Assembly (NCBI RefSeq): GCF_025150085.1
Contig: NZ_CP102280.1
Location: 573,001 to 637,000 of the forward strand
From: Dorea longicatena
Lineage (GTDB): Bacteria; Bacillota; Clostridia; Lachnospirales; Lachnospiraceae
DNA length: 64,000 nt
Direction: 5' to 3'
Shown here: one piece after another, positions 36,752 to 45,719 of the stretch
Numbering within the stretch: position 1 is the stretch's first letter
Layout: each line of letters starts with the position of its first letter
Translations under genes and position numbers: made by a program
Notes under the pieces: generated by a model
Databases searched by the model: none
Told to the model about the DNA's origin: nothing
The model's input: the letters and a program-made list of their open reading frames with translations, nothing else

Positions 36752-36847
36752 GTATTTATAATGATGTGAAAATCATCATCACGTATAGCATCTTCAAAAG
36801 AGCCTACACTATGCATAGATACCTGTACAAAGAAAAGGAGAAAAACT

Positions 36848-39040
36848 ATGAAAGACAAAATCTTTGGCGTATTGCAAAGAGTAGGGCGAAGCTTCATGCT
36901 CCCGATCGCAATCCTTCCGGTAGCAGGATTGCTCCTTGGCCTTGGTAGTTCTTTTACCAATGCCACAACGATCGCAACTTATGGACTGCAGGGAATCTTA
37001 GGAGAAGGAACACTTCTTCATTCGCTGCTGATCATCATGAACAAAGTCGGAAGTGCAATTTTCGACAACCTTCCGCTTATCTTTGCCGTTGGCGTAGCCA
37101 TCGGTATGGCAAAGAAGGAGAAAGAAGTTGCAGCGTTATCTGCACTGATCGCATACTTTGTTATGCACATTTCTATTAACAGTATGCTTGAAATCAGTGG
37201 TAAGATCGCGGCAGACGGAACCATTTCCAAGAATGTGCTTGAAGGAACGATTGCTTCGGTATGTGGAATTAATACACTGCAGATGGGTGTGTTTGGCGGT
37301 ATCATTGTAGGTCTTGGTGTTGCGGCACTTCACAACCGTTTCCACAAGATCGTACTGCCGAATGCGTTATCATTCTTCGGCGGTTCCAGATTCGTACCGA
37401 TCATTTCAACGATTACTTATATGTTCGTCGGAATCGCAATGTATTTCGTATGGCCAATCGTGCAGAACGGTATCTATGCACTGGGTGGTCTGGTAACAGG
37501 AACGGGTTACTTTGGAACACTGATCTTCGGTATTGTAAAACGTGCACTGATCCCATTCGGTCTGCACCATGTATTCTATCTTCCATTCTGGCAGACAGCT
37601 GTCGGCGGAACGATGGAAGTCGGCGGAAAGCTGATCCAGGGAGGTCAGAATATCTTCTTCGCACAGCTTGCTGATTCTGCACATATTACGCATTTCAGCG
37701 CAGATGCAACGAGATATTTCTCAGGTGAGTTCATCTTCATGATCTTCGGACTTCCGGGAGCGGCACTTGCAATGTACCGTACAGCAAAACCAGAGAAGAA
37801 AAAAGCAGCAGGCGGACTTCTTCTTTCCGCAGCACTGACATGTATGTTAACAGGTATCACAGAGCCTCTGGAGTTCTCTTTTCTGTTCGTAGCACCGGTT
37901 CTTTTTGCAGTGCAGGTGGTACTGGCAGGTAGTGCATACATGATCGCACATATCCTGAATATTGCGGTAGGACTTACATTCTCCGGTGGATTCTTAGATC
38001 TTCTGTTATTCGGTATCCTTCAGGGAAATGCGAAGACAAGCTGGATCAGAATCATTCCGGTAGGAATTATCTATTTCTTCCTGTATTACTTTATCTTCTC
38101 ATTCCTGATCAAGAAGTTAGATCTCAAGACACCGGGACGTGAAGATGATGACGAAGAGACAAAGCTTTATACAAAAGCAGATGTAAATGCGAGAAAAGCA
38201 GGCAATACGGAAGCTGGTGCAACAGCTGGTTCGGAAGATTCACTGAGTGCGGAGATCACAAGAGGACTTGGAGGATCTGCGAACATTGAAGATGTAGACT
38301 GCTGTGCGACAAGACTTCGTTGTACGGTAAGCAATCCGGATCTGGTAAATGATGGAATCTTAAAGGCGACCGGAGCATCGGGCGTGGTACACCGTGGACA
38401 GGGCGTACAGGTCATTTACGGGCCGAGTGTGACAGTTATTAAGGCGGACCTGGAAGATTATCTGGAACATGCGCCAAAAGAGTTGTATGAGCCACAGAAG
38501 GATACAGAAAGTACTGGTCAGAATGCATCAGAAGATGCTACAATAGAAGACAAGGCAGGAGAAAAGAAAGTAGTAGATACAATCGTGATCTCAAGTCCAA
38601 TCACAGGACTTGCGGCAGATCTTTCCACAACGCCGGATGAAGCATTTGCCGGACGTATGATGGGAGACGGTGCTGTTGTGACACCGGAAGATGCGATCGT
38701 AAGAGCACCGGAAGACGGAGAAGTATGCTTCGTATTCGATACCAAGCATGCGATCGGATTCATGACAGAATCTGGAGTAAGCCTTCTGATCCATGTTGGC
38801 ATTGATACAGTAAAACTGGACGGAAAAGGATTCGAGTGCTTCGTTGAGAACGGACAGGCAGTGAGGAAGGGTGATCCGATGCTGAAGTTGGATCTGGATT
38901 ATCTGAGAGAGAATGCACCGTCTGTAGCATCACCGGTTCTCTGCACAGAGCTGGAAGACAACCAGAAGATCCGTCTTCTGAATGAAGGTGAGATCAAGGC
39001 AGGAGATGAGCTTTTCGCGATTGATATCTATGAAGCGTAA
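36848..39040 (+). CDS. PTS transporter, fused EIICBA of the glucose/GlcNAc superfamily
   Basis: A 730-residue phosphotransferase permease. The EIIC part (about 1-425) has RSFMLPIAILPVAGLLLGLG, PFGLHHVFYLPFW and GITEPLEFSFLFVAP. The EIIB part (about 460-545) has DVDCCATRLRCTV, with phospho-Cys among Cys485/Cys486. The EIIA part (about 575-725) has SSPITG...LSTTPDEAFAG and LLIHVGIDTV with the phospho-His at about 649. It imports and phosphorylates a hexose; glucose, GlcNAc, glucosamine or maltose types cannot be told apart here. The RAT/terminator upstream and antiterminator downstream give substrate induction. Confidence 0.93.
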   Translation: MKDKIFGVLQRVGRSFMLPIAILPVAGLLLGLGSSFTNATTIATYGLQGILGEGTLLHSLLIIMNKVGSAIFDNLPLIFAVGVAIGMAKKEKEVAALSALIAYFVMHISINSMLEISGKIAADGTISKNVLEGTIASVCGINTLQMGVFGGIIVGLGVAALHNRFHKIVLPNALSFFGGSRFVPIISTITYMFVGIAMYFVWPIVQNGIYALGGLVTGTGYFGTLIFGIVKRALIPFGLHHVFYLPFWQTAVGGTMEVGGKLIQGGQNIFFAQLADSAHITHFSADATRYFSGEFIFMIFGLPGAALAMYRTAKPEKKKAAGGLLLSAALTCMLTGITEPLEFSFLFVAPVLFAVQVVLAGSAYMIAHILNIAVGLTFSGGFLDLLLFGILQGNAKTSWIRIIPVGIIYFFLYYFIFSFLIKKLDLKTPGREDDDEETKLYTKADVNARKAGNTEAGATAGSEDSLSAEITRGLGGSANIEDVDCCATRLRCTVSNPDLVNDGILKATGASGVVHRGQGVQVIYGPSVTVIKADLEDYLEHAPKELYEPQKDTESTGQNASEDATIEDKAGEKKVVDTIVISSPITGLAADLSTTPDEAFAGRMMGDGAVVTPEDAIVRAPEDGEVCFVFDTKHAIGFMTESGVSLLIHVGIDTVKLDGKGFECFVENGQAVRKGDPMLKLDLDYLRENAPSVASPVLCTELEDNQKIRLLNEGEIKAGDELFAIDIYEA

Positions 39041-39071
39041 AAGAATCTAATGTGGAAATGCGAGTGGGGAT

Positions 39072-39917
39072 ATGATGTACAGGATAGAAAAAGTTTTAAA
39101 TCATAATACTGTAATGGCCATCCATCAGGATGATCACAAAGAAGTCCTGATCATGGGAAAGGGAGTCGGATTCGGCAGGAAAGTTGCAGAAAGAATCGAA
39201 GTAAGACCAGAAGACCGTTTATATTCTCTCCAAAAATATAAAGAACGGGGCGGGGCAAAAGAAATCGTAAAGTCCATCGCACCGGAATTCTTAGAAGTAA
39301 CGAATGCCGTGCTCGACGAGGCGGAAAAGATATTCGGGAAGATTGACCGTATGGTATTGTTCCCGCTTGCAGACCATATTGCATTTGCAGTAAAACGTAT
39401 TCAGAATCATGAGCAGATCAGTAATCCGCTCACAGAGGATATCCGTGTATTATTTCACATGGAATTCAAAGCGGCAGAAAGTATCCGCCCGCTTCTTCAA
39501 AAGCAGTTTGGCATTGATATAGAAGATGATGAGGTTGGATATGTGGCTCTTCACATTCATTCGGCGATAGAGGATGAGAAAGTATCGCAGGCGATGCAGA
39601 TGGCAAGATCCGTCAGAGAGTGTATCAGCATGGTAGAAGAAGCAATCGGAAAGCCGATCGATATCGCATCGTTATCCTATAACCGTCTGATGAACCATAT
39701 CCGTTATATGGTAGCAAGAGCCTTAAGCGGTGAGAAGCTGAAGGTGAATATGAATGATTACATGGAAGTGAAATTTCCAAAATCGTTTGGAATGGCACAG
39801 GCAGTCTGTGATCAGGTAGGTGAGAGCCTTGGTGTGAAATTAGAAGAAGTCGAGACAGGATATTTGGCGATGCATATTGAAAGAGTCGCTAATGACGAGC
39901 GCGAAATAGAAGAATAG
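39072..39917 (+). CDS. BglG/LicT-family transcription antiterminator
   Basis: A 281-residue RNA-binding antiterminator. The N-terminal CAT domain (about 1-58) is MMYRIEKVLNHNTVMAIH...LIMGKGVGFG. Two PRD domains follow with the conserved histidines: PRD1 around PLADHIAFAVKR and YVALHIHSA, PRD2 around SYNRLMNHIRYMV and GYLAMHIERV. PTS-dependent phosphorylation of these sets activity. It starts 31 bp after the PTS gene and should bind the RAT at 36676-36706 to prevent termination. Confidence 0.93.
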   Translation: MMYRIEKVLNHNTVMAIHQDDHKEVLIMGKGVGFGRKVAERIEVRPEDRLYSLQKYKERGGAKEIVKSIAPEFLEVTNAVLDEAEKIFGKIDRMVLFPLADHIAFAVKRIQNHEQISNPLTEDIRVLFHMEFKAAESIRPLLQKQFGIDIEDDEVGYVALHIHSAIEDEKVSQAMQMARSVRECISMVEEAIGKPIDIASLSYNRLMNHIRYMVARALSGEKLKVNMNDYMEVKFPKSFGMAQAVCDQVGESLGVKLEEVETGYLAMHIERVANDEREIEE

Positions 39918-39992
39918 AGCACTTCTGAAAATGGCAGAAAATACGCAAAAATAAGTTTTTTTGAAAAAAATAAAAAAAATTCAAAAAAACAC

Positions 39993-40021
39993 TTGCAAAA
40001 GGTATTGTGTTATGATAATAT
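39993..40021 (+). promoter_or_regulatory. Promoter of the tRNA cluster
   Basis: TTGCAA (39993-39998), 17 bp, TAATAT (40016-40021), 52 bp before the first tRNA. Confidence 0.6.
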
Positions 40022-40073
40022 AAATCTCGGTCACGCAAGAGAAATAAAAAACACAAAACAGTGACTGAGATAT

Positions 40074-40145
40074 GGCTCCATGGTCAAGCGGTTAAGACAT
40101 CGCCCTTTCACGGCGGTAACACGGGTTCGATTCCCGTTGGAGTCA
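40074..40145 (+). tRNA. tRNA-Glu (anticodon TTC)
   Basis: Acceptor arms GGCTCCA/TGGAGTC, T loop GGTTCGATTCC, anticodon loop CTTTCAC giving TTC. CCA is not encoded. Confidence 0.95.
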
Positions 40146-40167
40146 CTGCCTAAGCAATTAGGTAAAT

Positions 40168-40240
40168 GCCGATGTGGCTCAATTGGCAGAGCAGCTGATT
40201 TGTAATCAGCAGGTTATCGGTTCGAGTCCGATCATCGGCT
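40168..40240 (+). tRNA. tRNA-Thr (anticodon TGT)
   Basis: Acceptor arms GCCGATG/CATCGGC, T loop GGTTCGAGTCC, anticodon loop TTTGTAA giving TGT. Confidence 0.95.
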
Positions 40241-40266
40241 TAGTCCTTACGGGACTTAAAGATTTT

Positions 40267-40340
40267 GGACCTTTAGCTCAGTTGGTTAGAGCAATCGGCT
40301 CATAACCGATCGGTCCTGGGTTCGAGTCCCCGAAGGTCCA
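40267..40340 (+). tRNA. tRNA-Met (anticodon CAT)
   Basis: Acceptor arms GGACCTT/AAGGTCC, anticodon loop CTCATAA giving CAT. It lacks the C1-A72 mismatch of initiator tRNA, so it is elongator Met or the lysidine-modified Ile tRNA; the CTCATAA loop allows either. Confidence 0.88.
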
Positions 40341-40345
40341 TGAAT

Positions 40346-40419
40346 GGCCCAGTGGCTCAGTTGGTTAGAGCGCCGCCCTGTCACGGCGGAGGTCGAGAGT
40401 TCGAGTCTCTTCTGGGTCG
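40346..40419 (+). tRNA. tRNA-Asp (anticodon GTC)
   Basis: Acceptor arms GGCCCAG/CTGGGTC with G discriminator, anticodon loop CTGTCAC giving GTC. Confidence 0.95.
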
Positions 40420-40463
40420 CTTGCTTGTCACTTTTAGTGAGCAGGCGATAAACAATTACATAT

Positions 40464-40536
40464 GGGATCATAGCTCAGCTGGGAGAGCATCTGCCTTACA
40501 AGCAGAGGGTCATAGGTTCGAGCCCTATTGGTCCCA
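40464..40536 (+). tRNA. tRNA-Val (anticodon TAC)
   Basis: Acceptor arms GGGATCA/TGGTCCC, T loop GGTTCGAGCCC, anticodon loop CTTACAA giving TAC. Confidence 0.95.
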
Positions 40537-40603
40537 TTTTGCAACAAGAGATTGTTGCAGATTTTAAGATAGTTCAGTTGCAAAATGTGACTGATGCTGG
40601 AAT

Positions 40604-40689
40604 GCCGCAGTGGCGGAACTGGCAGACGCACAGGACTTAAAATCCTGCGGGACTAACCTCCCGTACCGGTTCGATTCCGGTCTGCGGCA
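40604..40689 (+). tRNA. tRNA-Leu (anticodon TAA)
   Basis: An 86-nt tRNA with acceptor arms GCCGCAG/CTGCGGC, the long variable arm of class II tRNAs, and anticodon loop CTTAAAA giving TAA. Confidence 0.95.
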
Positions 40690-40703
40690 TTAAGTAAAAA
40701 TGG

Positions 40704-40739
40704 GAGAAACGTTGAAATTACAGCGTTTCTCTTATTTTT
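40704..40739 (+). terminator. Terminator of the tRNA cluster
   Basis: GAGAAACG (40704-40711) pairs with CGTTTCTC (40724-40731), followed by TTATTTTT. Confidence 0.85.
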
Positions 40740-40822
40740 GTTTCAAAAAGCTTGAACACATTTGATCACTTTATGATAAAATACCAAGATTCCGATTTTC
40801 TATTAAATTTTCTCGAAAAATA

Positions 40823-40853
40823 TTGACCTTCAAGTTACTTGATCGTTTACATT
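40823..40853 (+). promoter_or_regulatory. MerR-type promoter-operator, copy 1
   Basis: TTGACC (40823-40828), a 19-bp spacer, TACATT (40848-40853). The long spacer, typical of MerR-activated promoters, holds TCAAG-TTA-CTTGA (40830-40842). Nearly identical elements are at 58486-58516 (minus) and 60531-60561. It lies 81 bp before the gene at 40934. Confidence 0.8.
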
Positions 40854-40933
40854 ATAAGCAAGAAAAAGAAGTTTCTCGCAATGAAAGCGAGGCAAGTGTA
40901 AAGATTAAGTAGAAGAAAGGCTGGCGTAAGAGT

Positions 40934-41551
40934 ATGAAAGAGAAAATGAGAAAAGTAAGATATCCAATGTTGATTGTGTGGGGAATATTTATGGGAGCTG
41001 CAGGAACAGCAGGAGTAAAATCATCGTGGCATGTAATACCTGGCTGGTTGATAGGTGTTATTGTCATATTGGGAATCATGGTGATGTTAACCTGGATGAT
41101 TTCAGGGAAAAATGATAAGTCAATAAAAACACCTGAGAAGGAAACGGAAAAATTAACATCAAAGTACAATTCAGAAATTTCCGTTATTTCAAAAGCAGTA
41201 GAAGAGCCTGTGGAGTTGGAATTTTGGGGAAAACGAAATGGTATTGATCAATTTAGAGTAAAAAGTATCGCTGGACGGAATATTGTGAGTGATCATGTTC
41301 TGTTGATTAGTTTTGATGGTTCAGAAGTCAGGGATGTGGCATTAGATGCAGTTGTAACAGGGAAAGAACATTCGGAGTATTTTGGAAAGATTGAAATGCT
41401 TTATTGTAAGAGACAGCAGGAACATTGTGGGACGGAGAAACTTAAAACGGAAAAAATTGATAAAGTGATACTGAGTAAGGAACAATGGGAAAAAGAAACA
41501 GGAAAAATAAAATTATTGGAATTATGGAATTGTATTCCATTTGAAAAATAG
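40934..41551 (+). CDS. Uncharacterised membrane-anchored protein, predicted MerR target
   Basis: A 205-residue protein with two N-terminal helices (about 10-28 and 36-57: YPMLIVWGIFMGAAG and WLIGVIVILGIMVMLTWM). A charged linker follows, then a C-terminal soluble domain (about 90-200). That domain shares with the 60618-60995 product the elements F-x-V-x-S-[IV]-x-G-x-N, a LL[IL] strand, [ML][LI]YCK-x-Q[QK] and a closing W-x-K...GK. I do not recognise a known family. AGAAGAAAGGCTGGCG-type purine-rich sequence precedes the ATG. Expression should depend on the promoter at 40823. The function is unknown. Confidence 0.8.
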   Translation: MKEKMRKVRYPMLIVWGIFMGAAGTAGVKSSWHVIPGWLIGVIVILGIMVMLTWMISGKNDKSIKTPEKETEKLTSKYNSEISVISKAVEEPVELEFWGKRNGIDQFRVKSIAGRNIVSDHVLLISFDGSEVRDVALDAVVTGKEHSEYFGKIEMLYCKRQQEHCGTEKLKTEKIDKVILSKEQWEKETGKIKLLELWNCIPFEK

Positions 41552-41623
41552 TATGAAATACGGGAATATAGAAGGCAGTTATGAATAGCTGCCTTCTTAC
41601 TATGTAAAGAAGCACTGGTTTTG

Positions 41624-41662
41624 ATTGCCATGCATTTGAAAGAAGCTGCCACTGGCAGCTTC
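41624..41662. repeat. Dispersed palindromic repeat, copy B
   Basis: ATTGCCATGCATTTGAAAGA followed by AGCTGCCACTGGCAGCT, here a fuller palindrome. It lies between two convergent genes. Confidence 0.65.
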
Positions 41663-41672
41663 TCTTGCGTTT

Positions 41673-42782
41673 TTACAGAAAATCCTGACAAGATACCAGA
41701 AGATCAATCTTCTTCCACTGTGTCTCTTCATCAATACAGTTGCCCTCTTCAACGGAAGCAAAGCCACATTGCGGAGAAAGTGCGATCTGCTCTCCGACTA
41801 CGGAGCGGGCTTCGGCATAACGTTTTTTAAGAAAATCATGATCTTCCAGAATCGGGTTCTTGGTAGAGATTAATCCTGCGACAAAGATAGCATCCTTATC
41901 TTTCAGGACAGACCATGGAGCAAAGGAACCGGAACGGGCATCGTCGTATTCCACGAAGAATGCGTCATACGGAATTTCAGCGATTACCGGGGCAACGGAA
42001 TCGTAAAATCCATGGAACAGAGGATTTCCCTTGAAGTTTCCTTTACAGAAATGTGTTGCAATAAAGAAATCTTCCGGTTTGTGTTCCAGAGCTTTTGTTG
42101 ATACAAGCTGGAACCAGTTCAGAATCTGTCCTTTTGTATATCCAAGAGCAGTTATCTTTTTCTGGAAGTTCTCATCGATGAGATAAGTCCATGATGTATC
42201 ATCAATCTGAAGATAACGGCAGCCATGGTCGTAGAAATCTAAAATTGCATCCTGATAGGCTTTTGCAATATCCTCGATCAGTGCATGGATGTCTGTCCCG
42301 TAATAAGGTGTCTCTTTATTACCAAGCTGAAGGAAGTGATCAATCAGGATCATATTCGGACCGGAAATACATTTTTTAGCCGTAATACCGTCATATTTTT
42401 GTGTCAGAGAATGAAGATAGTCCCACGCACAAAGCTCCGGATGTGCCTTGTTCTTATCATAGAAGAACTTACCGGTAACGGTTCCAAGCTCAATTTCATT
42501 ACTGGTTCCATTGATTTCTTTTGTGAAATGAATGGTATCGAATCCATCAAATTCTTTGAGCCAGTCCAAATGCCACCACCTGCGGCGGAATTCTCCGTCT
42601 GTTACATATTTCAAACCGTGTGCCACTTCCTTTTCTACCAGTGATGCGATTACAAGATCTTCGGCTTGTGTTAATTCTTCTTTTGTAATCTTACCGTCTT
42701 TATAATCTTTACGTGCTTCTTTAATTTCTGCAGGTCGTAAAAAAGAACCTACGATGTCATAAGTTAATGTGTCTTTTATCAT
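41673..42782 (-). CDS. MetE C-terminal-domain-like protein (YxjG/YxjH family methyltransferase)
   Basis: A 369-residue single-domain relative of cobalamin-independent methionine synthase. It has VGSFLRP at the start, GEFRRRWWHLDWL, LQIDDTSW, and the zinc ligands of the family: His-x-Cys in ATHFCKGNF, a Glu in FFVEYDDARSG and the Cys of ALSPQCGFAS. It likely moves a methyl group onto homocysteine or a related thiol, but lacks the N-terminal half of MetE, so the methyl donor is open. Length matches B. subtilis YxjG/YxjH. GGAGGTTTTCAT precedes the ATG at 42782. It is monocistronic and divergent from the chromate transporter genes. Confidence 0.9.
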   Translation of the reverse strand: MIKDTLTYDIVGSFLRPAEIKEARKDYKDGKITKEELTQAEDLVIASLVEKEVAHGLKYVTDGEFRRRWWHLDWLKEFDGFDTIHFTKEINGTSNEIELGTVTGKFFYDKNKAHPELCAWDYLHSLTQKYDGITAKKCISGPNMILIDHFLQLGNKETPYYGTDIHALIEDIAKAYQDAILDFYDHGCRYLQIDDTSWTYLIDENFQKKITALGYTKGQILNWFQLVSTKALEHKPEDFFIATHFCKGNFKGNPLFHGFYDSVAPVIAEIPYDAFFVEYDDARSGSFAPWSVLKDKDAIFVAGLISTKNPILEDHDFLKKRYAEARSVVGEQIALSPQCGFASVEEGNCIDEETQWKKIDLLVSCQDFL

Positions 42783-43035
42783 ATGAAAACCTCCGATTTT
42801 TTGATTATTTGTCTTTGCTTAGTTGATGATTTTATTATGCCAGATGTAATAGTTTTTTGCATAATACTTAAAATTGTAGGTTGGGTATAGCTTTAAACTA
42901 TAGCATATGAAAAAGAAGATCAAAATTGCTGTTTGTGGATATTTAAAAATTTTTTATTATCCTAAAAAGTGTATAATATAAATATGACATGTGTTACATT
43001 AGAGTTGAAACCACAGGAGAAAAGGGAAATCAAAT

Positions 43036-43602
43036 ATGAATAGCAGAAAAAAAGTCTTATGGAAGATATTCATTTCAACATTATATTTAAGTGCATTTAC
43101 ATTCGGCGGCGGTTACGTGATCGTGAGCCTGATGAAGAAGAAATTTGTAGATGAGCTTCACTGGGTCGAAGAAAAGGAAATGCTGGATCTGGTTGCGATT
43201 GCACAGTCTTCACCCGGGGCAATCGCGATAAATGGAGCAATTGTTGTAGGATATAAGCTTGCAGGAATTGCTGGTGTACTGGTATCGATCATCGGAACAG
43301 TCATTCCGCCATTTGTCATTATAGCGTTACTTTCTGTCTGTTATAATGCGTTTCGCACTAATGAACTGGTAAGTCAGATGTTGGAAGGCATGCAGGCGGG
43401 AGTCGGAGCGGTGATCGCGTCAGTAACCTATGAGATGGGCGCGGGCATAGTGAAAGAAAAGGACGGAATCTCGCTGCTGATCATGGCAGGTGCATTTGTG
43501 GCATCCTGTGTATTTGAGGTAAATGTTGTGTATATTGTGATCATATGTGGATTGTTGGGTGTCTTACGCACATGTATGAGCAGGAAAGGAGCAGGCAAAT
43601 GA
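43036..43602 (+). CDS. Chromate transporter family protein, first half (short ChrA)
   Basis: A 188-residue membrane protein, one CHR domain: FTFGGGYVIVSLMKKKFVDELHWV and AIAQSSPGAIAINGAIVVGYKLAG are the family motifs. Short CHR proteins work as pairs, and the second follows with a 4-bp ATGA overlap. Chromate export is known for long ChrA members; for clostridial pairs the natural substrate is uncertain. Confidence 0.92.
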   Translation: MNSRKKVLWKIFISTLYLSAFTFGGGYVIVSLMKKKFVDELHWVEEKEMLDLVAIAQSSPGAIAINGAIVVGYKLAGIAGVLVSIIGTVIPPFVIIALLSVCYNAFRTNELVSQMLEGMQAGVGAVIASVTYEMGAGIVKEKDGISLLIMAGAFVASCVFEVNVVYIVIICGLLGVLRTCMSRKGAGK

Positions 43603-44156
43603 TATATCTGAAGCTTTTCTTAAGTTTTTTACAGGTTGGGATGTTCAGCTTTGGTGGTGGCTATGCGGCGATGCCTCTGATACAGGGACAGGTTGTGACG
43701 GGACATCATTGGCTTAGTATGTCAGAATTTACGGATCTTATTACAATCTCTCAGATGACACCGGGACCGATCGCAGTGAATTCAGCAACCTTTGTCGGAA
43801 TCAAGATTGCAGGGATACCGGGTGCTCTGGCGGCAACATTTGGATGCATTCTGCCCTCGTGTATTATCGTAACTGTCATTGCAAAACTCTATTTAAAATA
43901 TCGCAGCATGGAGGTACTGCAAGGTGTGCTGGGGTCTTTAAGACCTGCAGTTGTGGCGATGATCGCGGCGGCAGGAATCTCAATCCTGATCACGGCATTC
44001 TGGGGAAGCAGGGATCTGATCGCAGTTACAGGGACGAAGTGGAGTCTGGTACTGATTTTTGCAGTCTGCATGATATTACTTCGAAAAGTGAAAATGAATC
44101 CAATATGGGTGATGATTCTGGCCGGAGTGATGAAAGTGGGAATATCACTCATTTGA
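43599..44156 (+). CDS. Chromate transporter family protein, second half (short ChrA)
   Basis: A 185-residue CHR-domain membrane protein, partner of the preceding gene. It has FLQVGMFSFGGGYAAMPLIQ and TISQMTPGPIAVNSATFVGIKIAG. The start at 43599 overlaps the upstream stop (ATGA) and follows AAAGGAGCAGGCAA; a longer frame from 43545 lies inside the first gene and is rejected. A two-gene split is normal for the family, so this is not a broken gene. The MATE gene starts 6 bp later. Confidence 0.92.
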   Translation: MIYLKLFLSFLQVGMFSFGGGYAAMPLIQGQVVTGHHWLSMSEFTDLITISQMTPGPIAVNSATFVGIKIAGIPGALAATFGCILPSCIIVTVIAKLYLKYRSMEVLQGVLGSLRPAVVAMIAAAGISILITAFWGSRDLIAVTGTKWSLVLIFAVCMILLRKVKMNPIWVMILAGVMKVGISLI

Positions 44157-44162
44157 AGGTGG

Positions 44163-45587
44163 ATGAAAGGGAAAAATACGCCGGAAAAAACAAAAAATGT
44201 GGAAAAAGCAAGAGAGGAACAAAAAATGGGGGAAAAAACGATTGAAAAAAATGCGATCACGGAAGGTGTTATCTGGAAACAGTTGTTGATATTCTTTTTT
44301 CCAATCATGCTGGGAACATTGATCCAGCAATTATATACAACGGTAGATACGATCATAGTGGGACGTTTTGTGGGAAAAGCGGCACTTGCCAGTGTCGGCG
44401 GACCGGCAGCAGTATTATCGACGATCGTGGTTACATTCTTTAATGGTCTGGCGAATGGAGCCGCGGTTATCATCGCACAATATTATGGTGCAAAGGACAG
44501 AAAGAGTCTGCATGTGGGACTACATACGGCATATTTGTTCTCTATTGTGATCAGTCTGATCGTATCGCTGGTTGGTACAGTGCTGACACCGTGGCTGCTT
44601 ACAATTATGAATACACCGCAGGATATGATGGCAGATTCCACAATCTATCTCAGAATTTATTTTATGGGAATTCTGTTCACACTGGTCTACAATATGGGAG
44701 CAGCAATCATGAGAGCGGTCGGTGATTCCAGAAGACCACTTTTGTATCTGCTGGTCTGTTGTGTGATGAACATCATCCTGGATATCGTTATGGTGGTAGG
44801 AATGAAGATGGGAATTGCCGGAGCTGCGCTTGCAACTGTGATTTCGCAGTGTGTCAGTGCAATTCTGGTTACATGGTCGCTGACCAGGGCATATGATGCT
44901 ATGAAATTAAAGTTCCGGGAGCTTCGGATGGATGCCAGAGTATTGAAAAAAGAATTGAAGATCGGTGTTCCGGGAGCGCTTCAGGCATGTGCATACGGTG
45001 TGACGAATGTGGTGATCCAGGCATCGGTCAACAGCTTTGGTACGGATACCGCTGCTGGATGGGCAGCTTATGGAAAGCTTGACTTGATCTTCTGGACGGT
45101 ATCGAGTGCGCTTGGAGCAGCAGTGACGACATTTGCCGGACAGAATTACGGAGCAGGAAAGATGGACAGGGTATATAAGAGCATCCGGGTGAATGTGGTG
45201 ATCTCTTATATATTTACGGGAGCGATTATTGTAATACTTTTTGTATTCTGCGAGCCATTATATCATATGTTCACGACAGATCCGAAAGTTATTAAGATCG
45301 GAGTATATATGTTGCGTTTCCTGATACCGAGTTATCTGTTAAGTGTACTACTTGAAAATCTGTCGGGAGGCCTGCGCGGACTGGGAGATGTATTCTGGCC
45401 GACGGTATTTACGTTTGGAGGATTGTTCTTTGTAAGACTTCCGTGGATCATGATTCTTACGAAGATCCATCATGAGGTGGAAGTTCTGCTGATCAGCTAT
45501 CCGCTTGCATGGGGAGGGACACTGTTGTGTCTGATTCCGTATTATTTCTGGCGAAAGAAAAAGAGAATGAAACTGGCAGGAAGATAG
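44163..45587 (+). CDS. MATE-family efflux transporter
   Basis: A 474-residue, 12-helix pump of the MATE family (NorM/DinF type). It exports drugs or metabolites by sodium or proton antiport. Seen: FFFPIMLGTLIQQLYTTVDTIIVGRFVG, GANPV-like GGPAAVLSTIVV, and the repeated half starting KIGVPGALQACAYGVTNVVIQ. The start could be 44163 or 44226 (MGEKTIEKN, behind GAGAGGAAC); the polar first 21 residues make the later one quite possible. It follows the chromate pair by 6 bp and ends at a strong terminator. The substrate is unknown. Confidence 0.9.
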   Translation: MKGKNTPEKTKNVEKAREEQKMGEKTIEKNAITEGVIWKQLLIFFFPIMLGTLIQQLYTTVDTIIVGRFVGKAALASVGGPAAVLSTIVVTFFNGLANGAAVIIAQYYGAKDRKSLHVGLHTAYLFSIVISLIVSLVGTVLTPWLLTIMNTPQDMMADSTIYLRIYFMGILFTLVYNMGAAIMRAVGDSRRPLLYLLVCCVMNIILDIVMVVGMKMGIAGAALATVISQCVSAILVTWSLTRAYDAMKLKFRELRMDARVLKKELKIGVPGALQACAYGVTNVVIQASVNSFGTDTAAGWAAYGKLDLIFWTVSSALGAAVTTFAGQNYGAGKMDRVYKSIRVNVVISYIFTGAIIVILFVFCEPLYHMFTTDPKVIKIGVYMLRFLIPSYLLSVLLENLSGGLRGLGDVFWPTVFTFGGLFFVRLPWIMILTKIHHEVEVLLISYPLAWGGTLLCLIPYYFWRKKKRMKLAGR

Positions 45588-45592
45588 AGACA

Positions 45593-45642
45593 AAAAAGAG
45601 CTTGTGAAAAAACAGATAAATGTTTTATCACAGGCTCTTTTT
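45593..45642 (+). terminator. Terminator of the chromate/MATE operon
   Basis: AAAAAGAGCTTGTGA (45593-45607) pairs with TCACAGGCTCTTTTT (45628-45642) with one wobble. Confidence 0.9.
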
Positions 45643-45718
45643 ATCGCCATGCGTTCGTAAGGAGCTGCCAGTGGAAGGTCCTGTAGATTGCCATATGTCC
45701 GGAAAAAGCTGCCGGTAT
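45643..45718. repeat. Dispersed palindromic repeat, copy C with a partial second unit
   Basis: A full unit at 45643-45688 (ATCGCCATGCGTTCGTAAGG, then AGCTGCCAGTGGAAGG, ending CCTGTAGAT) begins exactly after the terminator T run. A decayed second unit overlaps at 45686-45718 (GATTGCCATATGTCCGG, AGCTGCCGGTA). It lies between convergent genes. Confidence 0.75.
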
Positions 45719-45719
45719 A

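Noticed and set aside
40286..40631. Open frames on both strands over the tRNA cluster
   Set aside because: They are artefacts of tRNA sequence; all six tRNAs fold properly.
43036..44156. Possible frameshifted chromate transporter gene
   Set aside because: Two short CHR proteins with a 4-bp overlap and separate ribosome sites are a normal form of the family, so this is not a pseudogene.
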